A stretch of DNA of 64,000 nt. Source: Methylocapsa palsarum (lineage in GTDB: Bacteria > Pseudomonadota > Alphaproteobacteria > Rhizobiales > Beijerinckiaceae). Where the stretch lies: contig NZ_FOSN01000015.1 in assembly GCF_900114285.1 (NCBI RefSeq), forward strand, positions 34,048 through 98,047. The letters are read 5' to 3'. The translations under genes were made by a program, and so were the position numbers. Shown here piece by piece: positions 10,188-17,516 of this stretch (positions are counted from its first letter, which is position 1; each line of letters starts with the position of its first letter). Below the pieces are notes generated by a model, which ran no database searches, was not told the DNA's origin, and saw nothing but the letters and a program-made list of their open reading frames with translations.

Positions 10188-11645
10188 TTATGTCTTTCGT
10201 CCGGCGTCCGCCGCCATGGCCGAATTGGAGAATTCTTTAAGAGCGCCCACAAGCGCGCTCATCCTGCTGCCGTTGGAGCCCTTGACGACGACGATGTCGC
10301 CGGCCCTGACCGCCTCGCGAAGGTCAGGCTCCAGATCGAAGGCTCGCTCCCGCCATGCGCCTCTCAAGGCGGCCGGCAAGGCGTCGAAGAGATGCTTCAT
10401 CAACGGACCGGCGGCGAAGACGAGATCGATCCCGTTGGCGGCGAGGTCGGCGGCGAGATCCGCGTGCATCGCCGGGGCGGCCGGGCCAAGTTCGAGCATG
10501 TCGCCGAGAACCGCGACGCGGCGCCCGCCCTCCCGCACCGGCAGGGCGCCCGCGAGGGCGAACGCGGCCCGCATCGATTCTGAATTCGCGTTGTAGCTTT
10601 CGTCGAGCAGCGTGTAGGGCCCGTCCGCGGCCTCAAGCGTCAGCCGCTCGCCGCGGCCCGGCTGCGGCTTGAACCCGGCGAGCGACGCGGCGGCCGACTC
10701 AAGATCAACTCCAAAGGCCCTGGCGGCGAGAAGCACGGCGAGCGAATTCAGCGCAAGATGCCGGCCCGGCGCTCCGAGCGGATAGGTGAGGCGCCGGCCG
10801 CAGATTTCAGCCTCCACCACCGAATGGTCGGCCGCGAGCGTCACGCCGATGAGGCGCGCGTCCGCGCGCTCATGCGCCCCGAAGGAGGCGACATGGCCCG
10901 CCGGCGAATTTTTCGCGTGGGCGCGCAGCCGTTCGTAATGAACGATGTCGCGATGAACGATGGCGACTCCTCCGGGAACGAGACCGGAGAAAATCTCTCC
11001 CTTGGCGTCGGCGATGTCCTCGACGCCGGCGAAGTTTTCAAGATGCACGGGCGCCACCGTCGTCACGATGGCGACATGAGGCCGGACCATGGCGGTCAGC
11101 GGCTCGATCTCGCCCGGGTGATTCATCCCGATCTCGAACACCCCGAAGGATGTCTCCCTCGGCATGCGCGCGAGCGTCAAGGGCACGCCCCAGTGGTTAT
11201 TATAGGAGGCGACCGACGCGTGGACGGCGCCCGCTTCGGCCAGGACCAGTCGCAAGGCTTCCTTTGTCGACGTCTTGCCGACTGATCCCGTGACGGCCGC
11301 GATGCGGGCCCGGGTGCGCCCGCGCGCGGCGATTCCGAGGCGCTCCAGCGCCAGGAGGACGTCCCGCACCACAAACAGCGGGCCCGCGCCCGCAAGCTGT
11401 CCGGCGTGTTCTTCATCGATGACGGCCGCGAACGCGCCCTTGGCGAAAGCCGCCGCGACGTAATCGTGGCCGTCGCTCTCAACGCCGCGGATCGCGAAAA
11501 ACAGATCGTTTTCCTGCAAGGTCCGCGTGTCGATCGAAATGCCGAGGGCGCCGCCCTGAGGCGCGCCGCCGCAGACTCGCGCCCCGAGCGGGGCGACGAG
11601 ACCAAGACCCGACCACAAAGCGTTTCTTGGAGCGGCGATGTTCAA
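10188..11645 (-). CDS. murF: UDP-MurNAc-tripeptide--D-alanyl-D-alanine ligase
   Basis: MurF adds D-Ala-D-Ala to complete the UDP-MurNAc-pentapeptide. It has 485 residues with an N-terminal uridine-binding domain (ISIDTRTLQENDLFFAIRG), the ATP loop AAVTGSVGKTSTKEALRLVL near residue 118, and ESYNANSESMRAA plus AVLGDMLELGP in the ligase core. The start ATG 11645 overlaps the murE stop (ATGA). The Gly/Ala-rich first 35 residues are longer than in many MurF proteins but have no better downstream start. Confidence 0.95.
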   Translation of the reverse strand: MNIAAPRNALWSGLGLVAPLGARVCGGAPQGGALGISIDTRTLQENDLFFAIRGVESDGHDYVAAAFAKGAFAAVIDEEHAGQLAGAGPLFVVRDVLLALERLGIAARGRTRARIAAVTGSVGKTSTKEALRLVLAEAGAVHASVASYNNHWGVPLTLARMPRETSFGVFEIGMNHPGEIEPLTAMVRPHVAIVTTVAPVHLENFAGVEDIADAKGEIFSGLVPGGVAIVHRDIVHYERLRAHAKNSPAGHVASFGAHERADARLIGVTLAADHSVVEAEICGRRLTYPLGAPGRHLALNSLAVLLAARAFGVDLESAAASLAGFKPQPGRGERLTLEAADGPYTLLDESYNANSESMRAAFALAGALPVREGGRRVAVLGDMLELGPAAPAMHADLAADLAANGIDLVFAAGPLMKHLFDALPAALRGAWRERAFDLEPDLREAVRAGDIVVVKGSNGSRMSALVGALKEFSNSAMAADAGRKT

Positions 11646-13102
11646 GCGGCCTCGTCTTTCAGCGCAGCCAGGGCGCAGTCGAAATCGGAAAACGGCAGCG
11701 TCTCGCTTCCGACGATCTGGCCTGTTTCATGACCCTTTCCGGCGATAACAAGGCCATCGCCAGGTTCGAGCATACCGACAGCGGTCGCGATCGCGTTGGC
11801 GCGATCCGCGATCTCGCGAATTTTTGGGGATTCCCCGGCGCCGACCAGAATGGCGCGGCGGATCACGGCGGGATCCTCCGTGCGCGGATTGTCGTCAGTG
11901 ACGATCACGAGGTCGGCGAGCCGGGCCGCAATTTCGCCCATCATCGGACGCTTGCCCGCGTCGCGGTCTCCGCCGCAGCCGAAAACGACGATCAACCGCC
12001 TCGAAACATAGGGCCGGAGCGTGCGCAGCACATTGTCGAGCGCGTCGGGCTTGTGCGCGTAATCGACAAACACCGGAGCGCCGTTGCGGCGTCCCGCAAG
12101 CTCGAGACGGCCAGGCGCGCCCTTGAGCCGTTCAAGCGCGCCGAACACGGCGGCGGCGGGCCCCCCCAACGCGATGCAAAGTCCTGCGGCGACAAGGGCG
12201 TTCGAGACCTGGAACGCCCCGGCGAGAGGCAGCCGGGGGGCATAGACATGGCCCTCATAGGCGATGCGCAGATCGGTTCCGAAATCGTTCGCGCGCGCCC
12301 CGGCGAGACGCAGGCTTGCGCCCTTCGCTCCTGTGGTGAGGACGCGCAATCCCCGCGTCTCGCAAGCGGAAACGACCGCCGGCGCGGCGTCGCTGTCGGC
12401 GTCGACGACGGCCGCGGCGCCGGGTTCGAGCAGCCGGTCGAACAGCTCCAACTTTGCGGCGAGATAGGCTTCCATGGTCCCGTGATAGTCAAGGTGATCG
12501 CGGGAAAGATTGGTGAAGGCGCCCGCCATGAGACGCACGCCGTCGAGGCGGCGCTGAACGATCCCATGGGAGGAAGCCTCGAGCGCCAGATGGGTGATTC
12601 CGTCGCGCGCGAGTTGATCGAGCGTTTTGTGCAGGCTCACCGGGTCGGGCGTCGTCAGCGAACCATAGACGCTGGCCGAAGGAGCGACAACGCCAAGGGT
12701 TCCGATCGAGGCGGCTTTCAGGCCGAGCGCCGCCCAGATCTGACGAACGAACGCCGCCACCGACGTCTTGCCGCTGGTGCCGGTCACTGCGGCGATGGTT
12801 CCCGGCTGGCGGGGATACATGGCGGCGGCGGCGCGCGCCATCGCGCCGCGAACGTCCGCGACCTTGATTAAGAGGGCGCGCTCGAGCGGCGGATCGAGAT
12901 CACGCTCGGCGACGATCGCAAAAGCGCCGCTGTCGACGGCCTGAGCCGCAAAATCGAGGCCGTCCGCCTTGGTTCCTGGCACCGCGAAGAACACGCCGCC
13001 CTCGGCGACGGCGCGGCTGTCGCAGGTCACGCTTTCGACCTCGCGCGCCGCAAACGCCTCGGGAATGTCCACGCCCGGAAACAGGTCGGCGAGGCGCGTC
13101 AA
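11642..13102 (-). CDS. murE: UDP-MurNAc-L-Ala-D-Glu--2,6-diaminopimelate ligase, TTG start
   Basis: MurE adds the third stem-peptide residue. The motif VTDDNPRTEDPAVI carries the DNPR signature of the meso-diaminopimelate-adding type, and AAVTGTSGKTSVAAFVRQ is the ATP loop. I place the start at a TTG at 13102, giving 486 residues. It overlaps the ftsI stop, has a GGAGG six bases upstream, and opens the family N-terminus (TRLADLFPGVDIP). The frame runs 52 codons further upstream with no MurE-like sequence, only ftsI in another frame. An automatic ATG-first call would therefore be too long. Confidence 0.9.
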   Translation of the reverse strand: MTRLADLFPGVDIPEAFAAREVESVTCDSRAVAEGGVFFAVPGTKADGLDFAAQAVDSGAFAIVAERDLDPPLERALLIKVADVRGAMARAAAAMYPRQPGTIAAVTGTSGKTSVAAFVRQIWAALGLKAASIGTLGVVAPSASVYGSLTTPDPVSLHKTLDQLARDGITHLALEASSHGIVQRRLDGVRLMAGAFTNLSRDHLDYHGTMEAYLAAKLELFDRLLEPGAAAVVDADSDAAPAVVSACETRGLRVLTTGAKGASLRLAGARANDFGTDLRIAYEGHVYAPRLPLAGAFQVSNALVAAGLCIALGGPAAAVFGALERLKGAPGRLELAGRRNGAPVFVDYAHKPDALDNVLRTLRPYVSRRLIVVFGCGGDRDAGKRPMMGEIAARLADLVIVTDDNPRTEDPAVIRRAILVGAGESPKIREIADRANAIATAVGMLEPGDGLVIAGKGHETGQIVGSETLPFSDFDCALAALKDEAA

Positions 13103-14910
13103 TGGCCGCCTCCGCCAGTGGCCGGAACATTGGCGATTCCATAACCGAGTTTCGCCAGGAGCGGAAACGGCTGCGGCGGCGGCTCGAAGCGCGGCGCGAT
13201 GCCGAGCAAGGGGCCGGTCCGCTCGATGATCTTGCCGGTCACCGAACCCGAATTCCACGCCGCAGTGCGATAGCCGCCGGTCTCCGGCAGGCCCTGCGGC
13301 TCGTCCATCAAAGTGAGATAAAGGTATTTCGGCTTGTCGGCCGGCAGGATCGCCATGAACGTCGTGAACACCCGGTCCTTGGAATAATGGCCATGGACGA
13401 TCTTGTCCGCGGTCCCTGTCTTGCCGCCGATGAAATAGCCCTTGATGTCGGCCATTTTCGCTGAGCCAATCTCCGCGTTGAGCCGCATCAGGTAACGCAT
13501 CGATTCCGATGTTTCGGGCTTGACGACGCGCGGCGCGTTCGCCTTGGCGTCGCCCTCGTCCCGACGCAGAAAGGTCGGATTGACGAGAACGCCGCCGTTC
13601 GCGAGCGCCCCGACCGCCATCATCGCCTGCATTGGAGCGACATTGAGGCCTTGCCCGAACGCGATCGTCATCGTGTTGAGTTCGCCCCAGTTCTTGGGAA
13701 CGAGCGGGTCCGCGGTCTCCGGCAATTCGGTGTGCAGGCGGGTGAGCTGTCCCATTTTGCGAAGGAAAGCCTTGTGGCCTTCGACCCCGACCATCAAGGC
13801 CATCCGGGCGGCGCCGATGTTCGATGAATAGGTGAAGACCTCCGGAACCGTCAGGAGGCGGTGCTGCGCATGGAAGTCATGGATCGTGAAACGGCCGTAG
13901 CGCATGTTGTCGCGCGCGTCGATTCGCGAATGCAGGTTCACCTTGCCGGCGTCGAGCGCCATGGCGATGGAAATCGCCTTGAACGTCGAGCCCATTTCGT
14001 AGACGCCGACGGAAAGTCTGTTGATGTGGTTCGGATCGAGCGCGTCGGCGGGCGTGTTCGGATCATAATCCGGCAGTGAGGCCATCGCGATGACTTCGCC
14101 CGTATTGACGTCGAGGATCGCCGCGGCGCCGGCTTTCGCCTTGAATTTGGCGATGCCTTTGGCGAGTTCCTCGCGGACCGCAAAGGTCGCCTTGAGATCA
14201 AGCGAGGTGGTGATCGGCTTCAGATCGTCGGGCGTGAGGCTGAAACCCGCGCCATGCAGATCGCCGAGGCCCTGGCCGTCGATAAATTTTTCAAGACCAG
14301 AGACGCCGACGCCGTCGAGATTGGCGAACCCGAGCACATGCGCCGCGACCGGCCCGTTCGGATAGACGCGTTTGTTCTCGGGCAGAAAACCGACGCCGGG
14401 CAGCCCGAGGCGATGGACCTCCTGCTGCTGTTTCGCCGTGATCGCCCGCTTGACCCACACAAATCCTTTTCGGGAGCCAAGCCGCTGGCGCAGATCGCGC
14501 GCGTCGACGTCCGGCAGCACGGCGGTCAGCAATTCGACGGCTTCGTCCTTGTCGATGATGCGCCTTGGTTCAGCGAAAACCGACATCACCTTGATGTCGG
14601 TCGCCAGGATTTCGCCATTGCGGTCGAGGATATCGGGCCGCGCGACGGCGATCGTGTCGGCGGCGGCGCGTTTGACGCTTTGCTGGGTATCCGGACGCAG
14701 GCCGAAATAAACCAGCTTGCCCGCGATGGCGCCGAAAACCGCGAGGAACACGAGGGCGACCAGCTTGATCCGGCCGCCGCTCTTGTCGAGCTTGGTCACA
14801 AACAGATCGGCGAGAGCCGCCATGATCATGCTGCGACGGCTTTTCGCCGCCGGCGCTCCGGCGCCCGGCGGGGGGGCGTCGTTCCGCTTTGAATCGGATC
14901 CATCGCTCAT
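13099..14910 (-). CDS. ftsI: Septal peptidoglycan transpeptidase FtsI (PBP3)
   Basis: FtsI cross-links septal peptidoglycan in complex with FtsW. Its 603 residues comprise a cytoplasmic tail, one membrane anchor (about 49-68), a PBP dimerisation domain, and the transpeptidase domain with all three active-site motifs: S308-T-F-K311, S362/S363-N364 (YSSNIG) and K497-T-G (GGKTGTAD). The stop overlaps the TTG start of murE and ftsL lies 13 bp upstream. Length and motif spacing are normal for class B PBPs. Confidence 0.96.
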   Translation of the reverse strand: MSDGSDSKRNDAPPPGAGAPAAKSRRSMIMAALADLFVTKLDKSGGRIKLVALVFLAVFGAIAGKLVYFGLRPDTQQSVKRAAADTIAVARPDILDRNGEILATDIKVMSVFAEPRRIIDKDEAVELLTAVLPDVDARDLRQRLGSRKGFVWVKRAITAKQQQEVHRLGLPGVGFLPENKRVYPNGPVAAHVLGFANLDGVGVSGLEKFIDGQGLGDLHGAGFSLTPDDLKPITTSLDLKATFAVREELAKGIAKFKAKAGAAAILDVNTGEVIAMASLPDYDPNTPADALDPNHINRLSVGVYEMGSTFKAISIAMALDAGKVNLHSRIDARDNMRYGRFTIHDFHAQHRLLTVPEVFTYSSNIGAARMALMVGVEGHKAFLRKMGQLTRLHTELPETADPLVPKNWGELNTMTIAFGQGLNVAPMQAMMAVGALANGGVLVNPTFLRRDEGDAKANAPRVVKPETSESMRYLMRLNAEIGSAKMADIKGYFIGGKTGTADKIVHGHYSKDRVFTTFMAILPADKPKYLYLTLMDEPQGLPETGGYRTAAWNSGSVTGKIIERTGPLLGIAPRFEPPPQPFPLLAKLGYGIANVPATGGGGH

Positions 14911-14923
14911 GTTGGCAACATCG

Positions 14924-15334
14924 TCATCTTGCCCGGATTTTGTCGGCGGGATTGGAAGGGGTCGTTACGCTTGCAGGCTCGCCGTCGCGGGGCGTATTCG
15001 TTGGCTCCGCCATCCCGAGGGATTCGAGCTTGAGCCCGATCGAGTCGGATTTCGGCCCGCGCGCCGGAAGGACGTCCGCCTTGACGATCTGCTGCAAGGC
15101 GACGGGCTTCAGATCGGGGAGGAGCTTGTCGGCGAGGCCCTGAATTCTTTCAGGCCGCGTCACATGCGCCCATTCGGCGCGCAGCATTCCGATCTGGTCC
15201 TGCTTCGCCTTGATCTCATGCTTCAGCTTGACGATTTTCTCGGCGTGAAAAATCGTCTCGTATTTCACCGTGTAGGCGTAGATGGCGGAGCCGATCAGCG
15301 CGACGATCGCAAGGAGGTTAAGAATTCGCACCAT
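14924..15334 (-). CDS. ftsL: Cell division protein FtsL
   Basis: FtsL is a short bitopic divisome protein that with FtsB activates FtsWI. The 136 residues have a membrane segment right at the N-terminus (about 5-22, ILNLLAIVALIGSAIYAYTV), followed by a coiled coil (about 33-65) and a Pro/Ser-rich tail. Sequence conservation in this family is weak, so the call rests mainly on architecture and on the position between rsmH and ftsI. The first 17 bases lie inside the 3' end of rsmH. Confidence 0.88.
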   Translation of the reverse strand: MVRILNLLAIVALIGSAIYAYTVKYETIFHAEKIVKLKHEIKAKQDQIGMLRAEWAHVTRPERIQGLADKLLPDLKPVALQQIVKADVLPARGPKSDSIGLKLESLGMAEPTNTPRDGEPASVTTPSNPADKIRAR

Positions 15335-16376
15335 GTAGGCGCCCTTTCAGATCGCGATGAGGAAGTCGTGCGAGAGCCAGCAATTTCTCGTCAAGCCCAC
15401 GCGAGGCGGCGCTTGTGCGCGCGCCATGCCGAAGCTTGGCCGACCGCGCTCGCGGATTGACCCGGATTTCCTGCGCCGAGGGCAGCACAGGCTGTTTTCC
15501 TTGCAGCGTGAAGGTCGGCTGCGGCCGCGCCGCCTCCCCCGGCAAAGGTCGGGAGGCGGCCTCGCCCCGGCCGGAACGCGCGGCGAAGAATTGTTTGACG
15601 ATGCGGTCCTCGAGCGAATGAAAAGTCACCACCACGAGCCGGCCGCCTGGTTTCAGAACCGATTCCGCCGCCGCGAGCGCGCGGACAAGCTCGCCAAGCT
15701 CGTCATTGACTGCAATGCGGAGCGCCTGGAACGTTCTCGTCGCCGCATGTATCTCGCCGGGCTTTGCGGGGGCGACCCGCGCAATCATCCCCGCCAGCGC
15801 CGCAGTCGAGACGAAGGGCGCCTTGGCGCGATCCATGACCATCGCCCGGGCGATCCGGCGGGAGGCGCGCTCCTCGCCGAAGTAATAAAGGATATCGGCG
15901 AGCGTCTCTTCCTCCGCATGGTTGACGAGATCGGCGGCGCTCTCGCCCTCGCTTTCCATTCGCATGTCGAGCGGGCCTTCCGAACGGAAGGAAAAGCCGC
16001 GATGGGCCTCGTCAATCTGCATTGACGAGAGGCCGACATCGAGCACGACGGCGTCGAAATCCGTCAGCCCAAGCCGCCTCGCCGCCTCGGCCAGTCTTGA
16101 AAATCGTTCCTGAACCAGAAACAGCCTACCGCCGGAATCGCGGACAAGCTGTTCGCCCGCCCGTACGGCGGCAGGATCGCGGTCGAGCGCCAGGACGCGC
16201 GCGTTGGCCGGCGCAAGAAGCGCCGCCGTATAACCGCCTGCGCCAAAGGTCGCGTCGAGGTAAAGCCCCCCTTCGCAGGGCGCGGCTATGCGCATGACGT
16301 CCTCACGAAGCACGGGAACGTGCCGGGCCGGTCCGCCAGCGGCGAGATGATCCTCATCGCCGCGGCCCGACTTCAT
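15318..16376 (-). CDS. rsmH: 16S rRNA (cytosine(1402)-N(4))-methyltransferase RsmH
   Basis: RsmH (MraW) methylates N4 of C1402 in 16S rRNA. In its 352 residues, HVPVLREDVMRIA opens the fold, GLYLDATFGAGGYTAALLA is the SAM-binding loop, and FDAVVLDVGLSSMQIDEAHR and LVVVTFHSLEDRIVKQFF are family signatures. The start ATG 16376 overlaps the mraZ stop (ATGA). The frame is open 115 codons upstream but shadows mraZ, so that extension was rejected. The C-terminal basic tail is normal. Confidence 0.95.
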   Translation of the reverse strand: MKSGRGDEDHLAAGGPARHVPVLREDVMRIAAPCEGGLYLDATFGAGGYTAALLAPANARVLALDRDPAAVRAGEQLVRDSGGRLFLVQERFSRLAEAARRLGLTDFDAVVLDVGLSSMQIDEAHRGFSFRSEGPLDMRMESEGESAADLVNHAEEETLADILYYFGEERASRRIARAMVMDRAKAPFVSTAALAGMIARVAPAKPGEIHAATRTFQALRIAVNDELGELVRALAAAESVLKPGGRLVVVTFHSLEDRIVKQFFAARSGRGEAASRPLPGEAARPQPTFTLQGKQPVLPSAQEIRVNPRARSAKLRHGARTSAASRGLDEKLLALARLPHRDLKGRLHGANS

Positions 16377-16864
16377 TCCCGTGCTCCATGTGGTTGCAGC
16401 GGCGGCTGCGCCGCTGCGTGTCTGGAACTGAGCTGTTTTCGAAGATCGCGCACCCGGCTTCTGGCCTCGTCCAAATGCACGCGAAAACGTCCCGGCTCCC
16501 AGATCTGAAACTTGTGGCCATGCCCGACAAACGTAACTTCCGTTGTGATCGCAGCATTGGCTTTCAGGCTTTCCGTCAGCATGACCCGGCCCTCCGAGTC
16601 GACTTTCAAAATCTCGCTGGTGCCAAGCAGCGCGGTCGAAAACAGATCGCGTTCCTCGGAATAGGGCGATAGCGCGCCAAGGAGGTCGTGAATCTCCCGC
16701 AACAACGCGTGGCCGCCGCAATCAAGCGCCTCCTGATCGAGCGAGGGGTGGACGTAGAGACCTTCGAACCCATCCCTCGCCAATACAGATCGAAACGCGG
16801 CTGGAATCGAAACGCGTCCCTTGGCGTCAAGCCGGTTGGTGCAGTGCGAGACAAATCCGTCCAC
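16373..16864 (-). CDS. mraZ: Transcriptional regulator MraZ
   Basis: MraZ is a DNA-binding protein that regulates its own dcw operon. The 163 residues hold two SpoVT/AbrB-like repeats, each with a DxxGR motif: RLDAKGRVSIPAAFR near residue 12 and KVDSEGRVMLTESL near residue 88. It is the first gene of the cluster. An array of TGGG repeats, probably its operator, lies about 80-115 bp upstream of the start. The C-terminal 25 residues (Ala/Pro/His-rich) extend past the usual end. Confidence 0.94.
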   Translation of the reverse strand: MDGFVSHCTNRLDAKGRVSIPAAFRSVLARDGFEGLYVHPSLDQEALDCGGHALLREIHDLLGALSPYSEERDLFSTALLGTSEILKVDSEGRVMLTESLKANAAITTEVTFVGHGHKFQIWEPGRFRVHLDEARSRVRDLRKQLSSRHAAAQPPLQPHGARE

Positions 16865-16944
16865 TCCCTCAACCTCGGCTTGTTCGGCGCGCTCCCCCCG
16901 CGGGCCTCAATTGGCGCCGCTTCCCCCAAGGTTAATCAATCGTG

Positions 16945-16979
16945 CGGGACAATTTGGGATAACATGGGATAAATTGGGG
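16945..16979. promoter_or_regulatory. Putative MraZ operator: G-triplet repeats at 10-bp period
   Basis: Reading the plus strand, G-triplet boxes begin at 16945 (CGGG), 16955, 16965 and 16975 (TGGG each), exactly one helical turn apart. Two of the spacers are nearly identical (ATAACA, ATAAAT). MraZ is known to bind short direct repeats upstream of mraZ, so this array in the leader region is a good operator candidate. The boxes read TGGG on the strand opposite to mraZ. The rest of the 415-bp gap between mraZ and 17281 shows only a hairpin near 17203. Confidence 0.7.
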
Positions 16980-17202
16980 GTCAATGTGAATAGGACCCGT
17001 TTGACACAGATTTCCACGGGTCTCGGACGCGCTTCGGCGCCGCCCTCTGGAACAGGACTGACGGCTCACGCACGGGAGGGGAAAGGCGAGGCGGCGGCGC
17101 AATCGCAATCGGCCAGCCTTCAACGCGAAATGGGTCTTCAATGCGAAACGGGTCCGCCAAGGGCGCCGCGAAATCGCCGTTTGGAAATCGCTCCGGGAAA
17201 GC

Positions 17203-17230
17203 AAAGCGCGCTGGCGAACCAGCGCGCTTT
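17203..17230. terminator. Perfect 12-bp hairpin, probable bidirectional terminator
   Basis: A 12-bp perfect inverted repeat (AAAGCGCGCTGG and its complement) encloses a CGAA tetraloop. It lies 50 bp past the stop of the small gene at 17281-17454 and upstream of the dcw leader. The stem ends in A/T triplets but no long U-tract follows on either strand. It therefore looks like a terminator that insulates mraZ from upstream transcription, though not a textbook one. Confidence 0.6.
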
Positions 17231-17280
17231 ACACGTTTTCACCATTGCTTAGAGACGCGAAAGACCTCCTGGAATATGCT

Positions 17281-17454
17281 CTAGTTCTTTCGCGCCGGTC
17301 GTGGTTGGCGCTGAGGATCGCCCGCCTTGACGTCGTTCTGAGTGATCGAAGGCGGGTCACTCGCCGGAAACGAATCCTTGAGCTCGCGCTCGAGTTCGTC
17401 GCCCGAGTCTTTTGGCGAGGGCTCTTTGGTTTTGATCTTTACTTTTTCTGTCAT
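17281..17454 (-). CDS. Small conserved hypothetical protein (57 aa)
   Basis: The 57-residue acidic/basic protein starts MTEKVKIKTKEPSPKD and contains ELERELKDSFPASDPPSITQ, a short motif I recognise from many small uncharacterised alphaproteobacterial proteins. It has no signal peptide or membrane segment and is probably cytosolic and largely disordered. It sits 62 bp downstream of the histidine kinase on the same strand and may share its transcript. A longer in-frame reading to 17952 only shadows the kinase. Function unknown. Confidence 0.7.
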   Translation of the reverse strand: MTEKVKIKTKEPSPKDSGDELERELKDSFPASDPPSITQNDVKAGDPQRQPRPARKN

Positions 17455-17516
17455 CGACGAAGCCTCGGATTGGGTGAAGTCAAAACCCCAACCGCCGCAG
17501 GCGCAAAGCGTTCCGT

